A DNA stretch of 64,000 bases from Natrinema amylolyticum (GTDB lineage: Archaea > Halobacteriota > Halobacteria > Halobacteriales > Natrialbaceae), in NCBI RefSeq assembly GCF_020515625.1, contig NZ_JAIWPJ010000001.1, positions 682,001 to 746,000 of the forward strand, written 5' to 3'. A program made the position numbers and the translations under genes. Below the pieces are notes generated by a model. The model was not told where the DNA came from. It saw only the letters and a list, made by a program, of their open reading frames with translations, and ran no database searches. Shown piece by piece: positions 26,369 through 35,600 of this stretch. Positions within the stretch are counted from its first letter, which is position 1. Each line of letters begins with the position of its first letter.

Positions 26369-27805
26369 ATGGGGGCATTCGAGTCACTCGCGGCGTTCTT
26401 CGGCTTCGACGAACACGATACCGACCTCGAGACGGAATCGATCGCGGGGCTGACGACGTTCCTGGCGATGTCGTACATCATCGTCGTCAATCCGGCAATT
26501 CTCGGCGAGGCGATCACGCTCGAGGGCTATGGCCCCGGCGAGGTCACGCAGATGATCACCGTCGCGACGATCCTCGCGTCGGCGGTCGCTATCTTCGTGA
26601 TGGCGTTCTGGGCGAACAGGCCGTTCGGCCTCGCGCCCGGGATGGGGCTGAACGCCTTTTTCGCGTACACGGTCGTTCTCGGTCTCGGCGTCCCGTGGCA
26701 GGTCGCGCTCGCCGCCGTCTTCGTCGAGGGAGTCGTCTTCATTCTCCTGACTGCGGTCGGCGCGCGACGATATATTATCGAACTGTTTCCCGAACCGGTC
26801 AAGTTCGCAGTGGGGGCCGGGATCGGCGTCTACCTGCTCTTCTTGGGCCTCCAAGAGATGCAGATCGTCGTCGACGATCCGGAGACGCTGGTCAGTCTGG
26901 GTAACGTCGCGACGAGCGCCGTCGCCGCGCTCTCGGTCGCCGGGCTCGCGTTGATGCTCGTCTTGCACGCCCGCGGGATTCGCGGCTCGATCGTCATCGG
27001 GATCGTCGCGACCGCCGTCGCCGGTTGGGCGTTGACGGCCGTCGGCGTCGTCTCCCCGGGCACGCTCACTCCGCCCGGAAGCTACCAGCAGGTCACCGAG
27101 GAGGGCGTCCTGAGTCTGATCGCGAGCGTTCAGTACGACTTCACACCGCTGATCGCCGGCTTCATCGACGGCCTCGGGATGATCACGGAGGATCCGCTCG
27201 TCTTCGTCCTGGTCGTCTTCACGTTCTTCTTCGTCGACTTCTTCGACACGGCCGGAACCCTCATCGGCGTCTCGCAGATCGGCGGCTTCCTCGACGAAGA
27301 CGGCGACCTCCCCGAGATCGAAAAGCCGCTGATGGCCGACGCGATCGGCACCACGGTCGGCGCGATGATCGGGACGTCGACGGTGACGACGTTCATCGAA
27401 TCCTCGACCGGCGTCGAGGAGGGCGGGCGAACCGGTTTCACCGCCCTCGTCGTCGGCCTCCTCTTCTTGCTCTCCCTGCTCGTCGTGCCGCTGATCAGCG
27501 CCATTCCGCAGTATGCGTCCTACCTCGCGCTGGTCGTCGTCGGCATCATCATGCTCCAGGGCGTCACCGACATCGACTGGCAGCATCCGGCCTGGGCGAT
27601 CTCCGGCGGACTGACGATCACGGTCATGCCGATGACCGCGTCGATCTCGAACGGGCTCGCGGCGGGCATCATGAGCTACCCCCTCGTCAAAGGCGCCATG
27701 GGCGAAGCCGACGACGTGTCAGCCGGTCAGTGGGCGCTCGCGGTCGCGTTCATCCTCTACTTCGTCGTCTACTTCGCCGTCGACGCCGGAATGGTCGTGT
27801 TCTGA
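26369..27805 (+). CDS. NCS2-family purine permease (AzgA/GhxP-like)
   Basis: A 478-residue membrane protein with 12-14 helices. It begins with the amphipathic FFGFDEHDTDLETE and then TTFLAMSYIIVVNP, the hallmark of the AzgA branch that carries adenine, guanine and hypoxanthine with H+. Further signatures are FGLAPGMGLNAFFAY, FVDFFDTAGTL and STVTTFIESSTGVEEGGRTG. Substrate is by family only. ATG 26369 fits the conserved N-terminus. Confidence 0.93.
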   Translation: MGAFESLAAFFGFDEHDTDLETESIAGLTTFLAMSYIIVVNPAILGEAITLEGYGPGEVTQMITVATILASAVAIFVMAFWANRPFGLAPGMGLNAFFAYTVVLGLGVPWQVALAAVFVEGVVFILLTAVGARRYIIELFPEPVKFAVGAGIGVYLLFLGLQEMQIVVDDPETLVSLGNVATSAVAALSVAGLALMLVLHARGIRGSIVIGIVATAVAGWALTAVGVVSPGTLTPPGSYQQVTEEGVLSLIASVQYDFTPLIAGFIDGLGMITEDPLVFVLVVFTFFFVDFFDTAGTLIGVSQIGGFLDEDGDLPEIEKPLMADAIGTTVGAMIGTSTVTTFIESSTGVEEGGRTGFTALVVGLLFLLSLLVVPLISAIPQYASYLALVVVGIIMLQGVTDIDWQHPAWAISGGLTITVMPMTASISNGLAAGIMSYPLVKGAMGEADDVSAGQWALAVAFILYFVVYFAVDAGMVVF

Positions 27806-27943
27806 CGACGATCGTCGAGCTCCGTTTCACGCGCGACACCGCTATTCTGACCGTCTGCACCGTCCGCTCCGCCGACGACTTCGATCCCGGCAACCGCTCG
27901 GTCGACCGGTGACCTGATACGTCTTCCGCGGCACTAGTCTCGT

Positions 27944-28201
27944 ATGGCAGACATCACGATGTACGAACTCCCCGGCTGTCCGTACTGTGCGAAGGTCCGC
28001 TCGAAACTCGACGAACTCGAGCTCGAGTACGATATCATCGAGGTTCCCCGCTCGCACGACGAGCGGACGGAAGTCGAGAAGGTCAGCGGCCAGACCGGCG
28101 TCCCGGTCATCGTCGACGAGGCGAACGGTATCGACGGGATGCCGGAGAGCGACGATATCGTCGAGTATCTCGAGGAGACGTACGGCAGCGGCGCGGCCTG
28201 A
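27944..28201 (+). CDS. Glutaredoxin-like protein
   Basis: An 85-residue protein. The redox motif CPYC is at residues 12-15, and the cis-Pro is in TGVPVIVD. Its size matches classical glutaredoxins. It reduces disulfides or mixed disulfides, probably with gamma-glutamylcysteine in this lineage. Confidence 0.93.
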   Translation: MADITMYELPGCPYCAKVRSKLDELELEYDIIEVPRSHDERTEVEKVSGQTGVPVIVDEANGIDGMPESDDIVEYLEETYGSGAA

Positions 28202-28263
28202 GCCCTGCGAATCGATCGCAGTTCGTTCTCCGAGCGGTAGTTCTCGAGCGAAAAAGATTATTC

Positions 28264-28285
28264 TTCTCACCAGAACCGGTGAGAA
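28264..28285 (-). terminator. Hairpin between glutaredoxin gene and small broken membrane gene
   Basis: A perfect 8-bp inverted repeat (TTCTCACC / GGTGAGAA) with a 6-nt loop overlaps the stop of the minus-strand small gene. On the minus strand it is followed within a few bases by TTTTT, so it could terminate that transcript. Confidence 0.5.
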
Positions 28286-28460
28286 AGCAGGCTGAATAGC
28301 GTGAACACGAGGTAGTCGATCACGATGGAGACGACGGAGAAGAGCACCGCATCGGTCGCGGTCGTGACGTCGTTCAGTAGGTAAACGTGATACCGATCAC
28401 TGCCACGAACCCGACGAGGAGTGCGCGGTGTTTACTGACACTCTCGACGGCGGAGTGCAT
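28267..28460 (-). pseudogene. Small two-helix membrane protein gene with a frameshift
   Basis: From ATG 28460 the frame reads 28 codons (MHSAVESVSKHRALLVGF, then VAVIGITFTY) to a TGA. A one-base shift at that point restores an open frame (YLLNDVTTATDAVLF, then IVIDYLVFTLFSLL) to a stop at 28267. Joined, it would be about 65 residues with two hydrophobic helices, a normal small membrane protein. Either it is a recent pseudogene or the window has a one-base error. It is too short and broken to appear as one frame. Confidence 0.5.
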
Positions 28461-28524
28461 CCCCACTGGGGACTACTCTTTCTCTCTCGTTTCCGAGACC
28501 GCGAAGCCGGCCGAATCGACGCTC

Positions 28525-29490
28525 TCAGGCCGCCTCTTCGTACTCGGAGCGCTCTCGGATGACATCCCGGAGATCGTCGGCGTTCCGAAATTTCGCCAAC
28601 TCGTCGCGCTCGACCAGTGCAGTGCCGTCGACGGACTCCTGTTTCGCCCGGTCGACGACGTAGACGGATTGCGTGCGCGTGACCTGCCCGATCGAACTCA
28701 TGATCCGGGCGCGTTTCTCCGCGGCCTTCGTGAACTCCGAGTGGCCGGTCAGGACGATGTCGCTGTCGTTTTCGTCCTCGCTGACCGCCGTAAACGGCGA
28801 TCGAGCCGTCGGGTGGACGCTGTAGCCGGCCCGCGTGAGCACGGCGACGACCTGTTCGTCGTCCGGATCCGCCTCGGGGTCGTCCGGCGTCGCCTCGCTC
28901 TCGTGGACGTCGTCGGCCCCCTCGAGCACGTCGACGGGGCTCGTCAGAGGTGCCTCGAACATCTCCTCTAAGGCCATCGCGATTTCGACGGACGCGTTCA
29001 TGCCGTCTTCGTACTTCGAGACGGTCCGGCGAGAGACGCCGAGTTCGTTGGCGAGTTGGCCGAGGCTCCAGTCGCGATCCTCGCGCTCGTCGGCCAGCAG
29101 ATCGCCGTCGATGTTGACGTAGAGGCCGCCGGGAGCGGCGTAAATCAGCGGCGGGACCTCCTCGATGAACAGGTTGTACGCCGTGTCTGGACTGAAAACC
29201 GGGACGCCGTGTCGGAAGTAGACGACGTCAGGTTTCAGGTCCTCGTCGCGACTGCGCAGGCCGATGACCAGCGGCGTCGCGTTGAGGTAGGTCCCCAGGC
29301 GTCGCATCTCGTGGCCGGTCGCCTCGTTGAACGCGTCGATGTTCGCGAGGATCTTGACGAGAATCAGATCCTCGCCGCGCCGCGCGGCGATATCGAAGCT
29401 CTTCGGCCGGATCGCACACCGATCGCTCACCATGAATCCCGCGTCCTCTAACATCGCGGTCACGTTACCGACTAGTGCGGAGCGGGACAT
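28525..29490 (-). CDS. HTH transcriptional regulator, COG1395 family
   Basis: A 321-residue protein. Residues about 1-115 form a nuclease-like fold ([19 protein letters not shown]). A Cro/C1-type helix-turn-helix lies near 130-180 ([19 protein letters not shown]). The C-terminal third (about 225-300) resembles a second copy of the first fold ([15 protein letters not shown]). COG1395 regulators are universal in euryarchaea; targets are unknown. ATG 29490 is supported by a TATA box 23-28 bases upstream; an ATG at 29514 would lie inside that box. Confidence 0.9.
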   Translation of the reverse strand: MSRSALVGNVTAMLEDAGFMVSDRCAIRPKSFDIAARRGEDLILVKILANIDAFNEATGHEMRRLGTYLNATPLVIGLRSRDEDLKPDVVYFRHGVPVFSPDTAYNLFIEEVPPLIYAAPGGLYVNIDGDLLADEREDRDWSLGQLANELGVSRRTVSKYEDGMNASVEIAMALEEMFEAPLTSPVDVLEGADDVHESEATPDDPEADPDDEQVVAVLTRAGYSVHPTARSPFTAVSEDENDSDIVLTGHSEFTKAAEKRARIMSSIGQVTRTQSVYVVDRAKQESVDGTALVERDELAKFRNADDLRDVIRERSEYEEAA

Positions 29491-29512
29491 ACGGGGTTGT
29501 AAGCGATTCCTC

Positions 29513-29518
29513 ATATAA
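29513..29518 (-). promoter_or_regulatory. TATA box of the COG1395 regulator
   Basis: TTATAT on the minus strand, centred about 25 bases before ATG 29490. It implies a leaderless transcript and decides the start codon. Confidence 0.6.
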
Positions 29519-29578
29519 GACGTTTTCCCCGGGATGTCCGCGTGCCGTGTCGCGATTCGGACCCGTATCGGGAGTATA

Positions 29579-29588
29579 CTTATATACT
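29579..29588 (+). promoter_or_regulatory. TATA box of tiaS
   Basis: CTTATATACT lies 70-79 bases before ATG 29658, giving a leader of about 45-50 nt. It is divergent from the regulator promoter 60 bases away. Confidence 0.5.
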
Positions 29589-29657
29589 GGTTTCCACGGC
29601 GAGGCGGCGAGACCGAATCCCGAAAGGGATTCCCCGATCCCCCGCCAAGAGCCGCCG

Positions 29658-30983
29658 ATGACCATCGTCGGGATCGACGATACCGACTCGCGCGAGCGGG
29701 GGATGTGTACGACCTACGTCGCCGCGACGATCGCCGACCGGCTGCGCCAGGAGAGCGACGCATCCGTCGCTCGCGTGCTCCTCGTTCGGCTCAATCCCGC
29801 CGTCGAGTACAAGACGCGGGGCAACGCCTCGCTGGCGATCCACACCGACTGCGATCCCGACCGCGCGTTCGCGACCGCCTGCGACCGACTCGAGTCACTC
29901 GCCGAGACCGACGACGAGCGGACGAATCCGGGTCTGGTCGTGGCGGACCACGTCCCCGAGGCGGACGCGATCCCCGCCGACGTGAGCCGATTCGCGCACA
30001 CAGCGATCCGCGACCACCTCGAGCCGGCCGACGCCGCGACCCTGATCGAGCGCCGCGGCTATCGGTCGTGGCACGCCGGCGACGGCCGCGGCCGCATCGG
30101 TGCGCTGGCCGCCATCGGGGCTTGGGCGGCGCTCGAGGAGTGGACCCACGAGCACATCTCGTACCGCGAGTCCGACCGCTGGGGAACGCCCCGCGAGGTG
30201 GACCACGAGAGCGTCTTCGCCGCGGCCGAGTGGGGCTACCCCGCGGTGTGGGACACGGTCGACCGCGGCGAGGACGAGACCGTCTGCGTGCCCCACACGC
30301 CCGGGCCCATCCTGTACGGCATCCGCGGCGACGATCCCGACGCGGTTCGATCGGTCGCCGACCGAATCGAGAGCGAGCCCGTCGCCGCGAGCCGGCTGTT
30401 CGTGACCAATCAGGGAACGGACGTCCACCTCCGGGACGGTTCGATCGGGACCGTCGAGAACGGCCGGGCCTATCGAGTCGAGGGACGGGTGGCGAGCGAG
30501 CCCGAAACGCGCCGCGGCGGGCACGTCTTCGTCGATATCGAACCGCTGGCCGCCGCCGACGAGGAAGACGGCGATGCGGAGGGCGACGACCGGTCGGCCG
30601 AGCGACTCACCTGTGCGGCGTTCGAACCGACGAAGCGGTTCCGCGATCGCGTGCGAGCGCTCCGCGTCGGCGATCGGATCACCGCCTGCGGCGAGGTCGC
30701 GAGCGGCACGCTCAAACTCGAGAAGGTCGCCGTCCGCGACCTCGTCCGAACCGAGCGCGTCACGCCGACCTGTCCCGACTGCGAGCGGACGATGGAGAGC
30801 GCCGGCCGGATGCAGGGCTATCGCTGTCGGGACTGCGGAACCAGCGCGGCGGAGCGAGCCCAGCGGCCGCTCGAGCGCGACCTCGAGACGGGCTGGTACG
30901 AGGTGCCCCCGTGTGCGCGCCGTCACATCGCGAAACCGCTCGTCCGGGGCGGGTTCGACGCGCCGACGCATCCGGAGCGATAA
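29658..30983 (+). CDS. tiaS: tRNA(Ile2) 2-agmatinylcytidine synthetase TiaS
   Basis: A 441-residue enzyme that attaches agmatine to the wobble C34 of tRNA-Ile(CAU), using ATP, so that it reads AUA. The N-terminus [20 protein letters not shown] carries the acidic kinase-like motif of the family; [17 protein letters not shown] and the central segment [19 protein letters not shown] are also conserved. An OB-fold RNA-binding region lies near 270-370, and a zinc ribbon (CPDCERTM, then YRCRDCG) near 370-395. The start at 29658 gives the conserved N-terminus. Confidence 0.95.
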   Translation: MTIVGIDDTDSRERGMCTTYVAATIADRLRQESDASVARVLLVRLNPAVEYKTRGNASLAIHTDCDPDRAFATACDRLESLAETDDERTNPGLVVADHVPEADAIPADVSRFAHTAIRDHLEPADAATLIERRGYRSWHAGDGRGRIGALAAIGAWAALEEWTHEHISYRESDRWGTPREVDHESVFAAAEWGYPAVWDTVDRGEDETVCVPHTPGPILYGIRGDDPDAVRSVADRIESEPVAASRLFVTNQGTDVHLRDGSIGTVENGRAYRVEGRVASEPETRRGGHVFVDIEPLAAADEEDGDAEGDDRSAERLTCAAFEPTKRFRDRVRALRVGDRITACGEVASGTLKLEKVAVRDLVRTERVTPTCPDCERTMESAGRMQGYRCRDCGTSAAERAQRPLERDLETGWYEVPPCARRHIAKPLVRGGFDAPTHPER

Positions 30984-31019
30984 CGCTGCCCGGCCGGCGG
31001 GCCGTCGCGATGGCTCGTC

Positions 31020-31310
31020 TCAGAAGATGCCGCGTCGACCGGGTGCTACGCTCGAGGTCGTCCGCTGGACGGTCCCCGGGAGTTCCTCGATACAGCCGGC
31101 GCAGTACTCGTAGCCGAGGTCGTTCTCGGTCCCGCAGGTCGGACAGGTGACCGTTTCCGATTCCCGATCGATGGCCGCCTCGGGCTCCGGACCGGGCGTC
31201 GCGGTCGTCGTCCCGGCGGAGTCGGAGACGTATCGCGAGAGGACGGCGACGAGGAGCGCGTGGACGGCGATCAGGGCGATGGACCCATAGAGGGCGATTA
31301 CTGGATCCAT
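31020..31310 (-). CDS. Membrane-anchored zinc-ribbon protein (DUF7577-like)
   Basis: A 96-residue protein. One N-terminal membrane helix (residues 3-25, VIALYGSIALIAVHALLVAV), an Ala/Pro/Thr-rich linker and a zinc ribbon, CPTCGTENDLGYEYCAGC. The layout fits a haloarchaeal family I recall as DUF7577. Role unknown; it is convergent with tiaS. Confidence 0.75.
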   Translation of the reverse strand: MDPVIALYGSIALIAVHALLVAVLSRYVSDSAGTTTATPGPEPEAAIDRESETVTCPTCGTENDLGYEYCAGCIEELPGTVQRTTSSVAPGRRGIF

Positions 31311-31465
31311 ATCTACTCGCTCGTTCCGTCGATCACGACTTGAATGTGTCGCCGATATCGCGTCTTTCGTCCGAAACAATCACTGATTCTCGGGACGGTT
31401 CGCATTCGGTCAGGTTTCATCGAACGGACGCCGAAAAATCGATCGGGCGTCGTGGACGGCCTCGA

Positions 31466-31669
31466 TCAGCGGACGCTGACGCCGTGGCGAGCGAGGAACT
31501 CGCTCGCTTCCTTGATCTCCACGGGGCTGCCGATGATTCGGCAGTCATCGTCTCCCTCCGGGAAGACGGTGACCGTGAACTCGTCGTCGAGCTGCGACTC
31601 GAGCCCCTCGAGCGTCTCCCGCGACAGAACGATCTGGGTGCTGTCACGCAGCTGCGACGCGTTTGACAT
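31466..31669 (-). CDS. Small conserved haloarchaeal protein (VNG_1110C-like)
   Basis: A 67-residue soluble acidic protein (IVLSRETLEGLESQLDDEF, then EIKEASEFLARHGVSV). Length and sequence resemble a small haloarchaeal family named after VNG_1110C; that match is from memory. The alternating beta-alpha pattern suggests a compact KH- or ACT-like fold. Function unknown. Confidence 0.65.
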   Translation of the reverse strand: MSNASQLRDSTQIVLSRETLEGLESQLDDEFTVTVFPEGDDDCRIIGSPVEIKEASEFLARHGVSVR

Positions 31670-32146
31670 AGTTGCATATTCTCCGCCGGTCGTTTATGTG
31701 TATCGAAGTCCCGTTGGTATCGGTAATTCAATTGAGCGGTAGTAGCCGGAATAGCTCGCTACGGCCGGAGCGATCGCAGTACGGTTCAGCGAGGAACGCT
31801 GTCCGGACGAGGAATTATCGATTCCCGTGAATATCGCTGCTGGTCCGACTGATGCTGGCGCTGGCATGCAGTCCAACTATGGTTCCCGGTAACATACACC
31901 AATATGGTCTGTCCCCGAACTCTCAGACGACTGGCGTCAAGACACGATCCCAGTTCGATCGGGGACAGGCCCGGCGTCGGATCGTGCCACGGCGAGCGAT
32001 CACCGAACCGAATCCGTCGACGAACCGGCAGCGTTACCGGGTACGTTCGGCGAACGCTACCCGTACCGAGGGGACCGCTGACCGACAATACCTTTTCCGT
32101 TGTGCGAACGGCCGACAACTGGGAAGCGAGCGGACCGCAACGAGAC
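31670..32146. other. Gene-free stretch with two strong inverted repeats
   Basis: No convincing coding frame on either strand in 477 bp. It holds a perfect 10-bp inverted repeat, CTGTCCCCGA (31909-31918) with TCGGGGACAG (31959-31968), and a tight hairpin at 32039-32062 (GGGTA-CGTTC ... GAACG-C-TACCC). It lies downstream of both flanking minus-strand reading directions, so it may be a structured RNA or a 3' region. Confidence 0.4.
31909..31968. repeat. Inverted repeat, possible structured RNA
   Basis: A perfect 10-bp stem with a 40-nt interior that itself contains a small stem (GACG/CGTC). The strand of any transcript is not clear; no good TATA box is evident. Confidence 0.4.
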
Positions 32147-32380
32147 TCAGCGACGGACCACGGCGAGGTCGCTCTCCGTCTCGATCGAGCGGACGATTCC
32201 CCAGAGGAGGAGGCGAGTCGCTCGTTTGTGCTCGGTCTTCTGCCGGTGGAGATGCATCGGTCGAGCGTGCTGATAGTCATATGCGGCGAACGCGTCCGGG
32301 GAGGCGTCCCCTCGGTGCTCCATATCCGTCCGGATCTCCCGCAGTAACGCGTGGAGATTCATCCATTCGTCGTGGCGCAT
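32147..32380 (-). CDS. UPF0058-family protein
   Basis: A 77-residue protein beginning MRHDEWMNLHALLREIRTDM, with the later HKRATRLLLWGI helix; this matches the helical UPF0058 family found across euryarchaea. Function unknown. ATG 32380 is preferred over a GTG six bases upstream. Confidence 0.8.
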   Translation of the reverse strand: MRHDEWMNLHALLREIRTDMEHRGDASPDAFAAYDYQHARPMHLHRQKTEHKRATRLLLWGIVRSIETESDLAVVRR

Positions 32381-32471
32381 CGACACGGTCCGCGAGTGGA
32401 CTCCCGTCTATGAGTCTTGGGCCTGAAAACGTAACACTGAGAGTCGATACCGAACGGGCCCGGAAACGGGA

Positions 32472-34100
32472 TCAGTCCGTTCCGTAGACCGTCACTGTCC
32501 GCGTGTCGCTCGCGTGTGGTGACCGCACGACCACCGGGAACACGTCGTCGTTGTTCACGGGATAGGTCTCGTAACCGAGCGACACCGTTCGCGTCTCGCC
32601 GGGAGAGAGACTCGCGCTCGTTCCGTCGACGACCTCGGGCGTCCGGCCGACCACGAGTTCGACGTCGTGGGTCCCAGCACCCTCACCCACGTTCTCGACG
32701 GCAGCGGTGACCGAGAGCCACTCACCGCCCGTCACGGGCGCGTTCGTCCCGGTAATCGAGACCGCGAACGTCGCCTGGCCGTTCCCGTCGTCGCTCCGTC
32801 CGTAGACGAGCACCGTCTGCGAAGCGGTATCGTCGCCCGTCCGTACGTAGACGGGGAACTCGTCGTCGTTCTCGACCGGGTAGGTCTCGTATCCCAGCGA
32901 CACGGTCGTCGTCTCGCCCGCGCCGACGGTCACCGTCTGCGTGTCGACGGTCGTCGGATCGCGACCCACGACGAGTTCGACCTCGCGACTGGCCGGTCCG
33001 TCACCCGTGTTCGACAGTGACACCGTCACCTCGAGCCACTCGCCACCCGTCACGGGCGCGTTCGTCTCGAGACCGGTCACCTCGAAGTGGCCCTGTGACC
33101 CGTCGTCCTCGGTCCCGATGACGGTGACGTCGGTCACCGACGCGTCGTCTCGCGTTTCGACGCGGACGGGGAATGTCTGCGTGTTGCGGACGGTCGCCGT
33201 CGTGAACTCGAGTCGCACGGTCTCGGTCTGTCCCGTGAACACCTCGACCGTCTCGCTGTCGACGTGCGTAGGGTCGTGGCCGACGATCAGGTCGGTCTCC
33301 ACGTCGACGAACGCGTGATACGTGGAACTCCCTTCGGGACCGACTTCGGCCTCGACGGCGAGGTCCTCGCCCGCCCGAACTGGCGCGTTCGTTCCGGTGA
33401 TCGAGACGGTATGGAACGCGGCGACCGACGGTCCATCGGTCCGTGCGGCCGTCAGTCGGCCGTCGCGGCAGGCGACCCACGCGATCATCGGGTAGCCGCC
33501 GATGAACCAGATGGCGTTACCGCCGGTCGTCGTGTACGTCACCGTCGCTGTCGTCCCCGACAGATCGGTCCGATCGACGTACGTGGCGTTGCGTCCCTCC
33601 TGCCAGAAGAGTCGACGGAGCCGCCCGGAACCGTCGGCCGCCGACGCGGTCACGTCGACCTCGTCGCGGACCGTGATCGCGGCGTCCGGTCCGGGGTCGC
33701 ACGCCACGTCGACGTCCGGGGCCGCCGGTGCGTACTGCGTGACCTCGACCGTCCAGGAGACGGTCGTCCCGTCGACGGTGACGCTCACTTCATGAGTTCC
33801 CGACTCGTCGAACTGCCCGTACGCGACCGGGTTCCCCGTAATATAGGTGTAACTCCAGAACGGGGCGTTCGGTGCGATCGCACCCCTCTCGGACCCGTCG
33901 ACCCGCCAGTCGGCCGCCGGAGCATCGACGCCAGGCGACGCCGCCACTTCGAAGCCGATCCGATCGCCGGGTCGAACGGCCGTCGCACTCTCCCGCGGGA
34001 AGACGCGCTCGAGAGAGACCGTCCCTGCGCTTCCGACTCCCGTCGTCGCGAGGGCACCCACGCCACTCCCCACCGCCGTAACGTACTCGCGCCGTCGCAT
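32472..34100 (-). CDS. Exported surface protein with three CARDB-like repeats
   Basis: A 542-residue protein. The Tat-like signal is MRRREYVTAVGSGVGALATT. Residues 25-225 comprise two beta-rich domains (a PKD-like segment near 105-125). Three tandem repeats of about 100 residues follow (about 230-335, 340-445, 450-542). The first and third open with SITGTNAPV, the second with GLETNAPV, and all contain a VVGRxP- or VGHDP-like turn; repeats two and three also share SLGYETYPV. CARDB domains are adhesion or scaffold modules at cell surfaces. The protein probably coats or binds the envelope; the ligand is unknown. Confidence 0.8.
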   Translation of the reverse strand: MRRREYVTAVGSGVGALATTGVGSAGTVSLERVFPRESATAVRPGDRIGFEVAASPGVDAPAADWRVDGSERGAIAPNAPFWSYTYITGNPVAYGQFDESGTHEVSVTVDGTTVSWTVEVTQYAPAAPDVDVACDPGPDAAITVRDEVDVTASAADGSGRLRRLFWQEGRNATYVDRTDLSGTTATVTYTTTGGNAIWFIGGYPMIAWVACRDGRLTAARTDGPSVAAFHTVSITGTNAPVRAGEDLAVEAEVGPEGSSTYHAFVDVETDLIVGHDPTHVDSETVEVFTGQTETVRLEFTTATVRNTQTFPVRVETRDDASVTDVTVIGTEDDGSQGHFEVTGLETNAPVTGGEWLEVTVSLSNTGDGPASREVELVVGRDPTTVDTQTVTVGAGETTTVSLGYETYPVENDDEFPVYVRTGDDTASQTVLVYGRSDDGNGQATFAVSITGTNAPVTGGEWLSVTAAVENVGEGAGTHDVELVVGRTPEVVDGTSASLSPGETRTVSLGYETYPVNNDDVFPVVVRSPHASDTRTVTVYGTD

Positions 34101-34329
34101 ACCATGTCATACGTACTACAGGACGGTATAACTAACACAACGTTGGCGATACGAACACAGTCGAGGAAACGAGTGTCCGGTTCGGCGGGAGGACGGGAGC
34201 GAATTCGACACCGCGACCCGTGGCCGCTCGAGTCGGCGGCGAGGGAAGCGCGGTCGTTCGGGCCGGTCGCGGTGTCACCAACGTGTGTCTCGAAAGGGTT
34301 TTTCCGCCCGAACGGTTGCATACTGACAA

Positions 34330-35442
34330 ATGGGGCTCGAGGATGAAATCGAGGAAATCGAAGACGAAATAGCCAATACGCCCTACAACAAGTCGACCGA
34401 GGCCCACATCGGCCGGCTGAAGTCCAAGCTCGCGGAGAAAAAAGAGAAGCTCGAGACCCAGCAGTCCGGGTCGGGCGGCGGTGGCGGCTATTCCGTCGAG
34501 AAACACGGCGACGCGACCGTCGCCTTAGTCGGGTTCCCGAGCGTCGGCAAATCGTCGCTGCTGAACTCGCTGACCAACGCGGAGAGCGAGACGGGCTCCT
34601 ACGAGTTCACGACGCTGGACGTCAATCCGGGGATGTTGAACCACCGCGGGGCGAACATCCAGCTGCTGGACGTCCCCGGCCTCATCGAGGGCGCGGCGGC
34701 AGGGAAGGGCGGTGGCCAGCAGGTGCTGGCGGTCGTCCGCAACGCCGACCTCATCATCTACATGCTCTCGGTGTTCGAACTCGAGCAGTACGATCGGCTC
34801 CAAGAAGAGCTGTACGACATCAACATCCGCGTCGATCAGGAGCCCCCGAAGGTCACGGTCCGTCCGAAGATCAAAGACGGCATCAAGATCACCTCGAGTA
34901 CCGACCAAGACCTAGACGAGGAGACGATCAAGCAGGTCATCCGCGAGCACGGCTACGTCAACGCCGTCGTCAACCTCCAGGAGAACGTCACGATCGATCG
35001 GCTGGTCGACGGTCTGATGGACAACCGGGAGTACATCCCCTCGATCACCTGCGTCAACAAGGTCGACCTGATCGATCCCGACTACAAGGAGACGGTCGAC
35101 GAGCAGTTGCGCCAGCGCGACCTCGATCCCGAGGAGGTCACCTTCATCAGCGCCGAGGAGGAGAAGGGCCTCGACGTGCTCAAAGACCGCATCTGGGAGC
35201 GACTCGGGCTGATCCGAGTTTACATGGAGAAGCCCGGCCGCGGCATCGACTGGGAGGAACCCCTCGTCGTCCCGAAGGGGACCACCGTCGGCGAGGCCGT
35301 CGAGAAACTCGGCGGCGAGATGGAAGAGCGGTTCCGCTTCGCCCGCGTGACCGGTCCCAGCGCGGCCCACGACAAACAACAGGTCGGAAAGGACCACGTC
35401 CTCGAGGACGAGGACGTGCTGAAGCTGATTCTGCGGCGGTAG
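34330..35442 (+). CDS. drg: DRG-family GTPase with TGS domain
   Basis: A 370-residue ribosome-associated GTPase of the Obg/DRG group. An N-terminal helical region (1-55) is followed by G1 GFPSVGKSS near residue 68, G3 DVPG near 114 and G4 NKVD near 243; the insertion and C-terminal TGS domain (about 290-370, with LVVPKGTTVGEAVEKL) are as in eukaryotic DRG1/2. It is conserved in all archaea and linked to translation. Confidence 0.95.
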   Translation: MGLEDEIEEIEDEIANTPYNKSTEAHIGRLKSKLAEKKEKLETQQSGSGGGGGYSVEKHGDATVALVGFPSVGKSSLLNSLTNAESETGSYEFTTLDVNPGMLNHRGANIQLLDVPGLIEGAAAGKGGGQQVLAVVRNADLIIYMLSVFELEQYDRLQEELYDINIRVDQEPPKVTVRPKIKDGIKITSSTDQDLDEETIKQVIREHGYVNAVVNLQENVTIDRLVDGLMDNREYIPSITCVNKVDLIDPDYKETVDEQLRQRDLDPEEVTFISAEEEKGLDVLKDRIWERLGLIRVYMEKPGRGIDWEEPLVVPKGTTVGEAVEKLGGEMEERFRFARVTGPSAAHDKQQVGKDHVLEDEDVLKLILRR

Positions 35443-35600
35443 TAAGGTCGAGTTCGTCGCTCCGCTCCCGTTTCTCGAGACCTCCCAGCCGGCGGCTCGA
35501 TCACCCGTATCGTCAGTATTCGAGGCGGTACGGTCGTCGAATCGACACTATTCGGATCGGAACGATCAAGAATATCCGGCGGCCCGAAGACTAGATAGTT

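Noticed and set aside
26384-27586. 400-codon open frame on the minus strand
   Set aside because: Antisense to the purine permease; composition of an extremely charged shadow.
31786-32280. 164-codon open frame on the minus strand near 32 kb
   Set aside because: It overlaps the UPF0058 gene in another frame and lacks coding composition; hairpins better explain the region.
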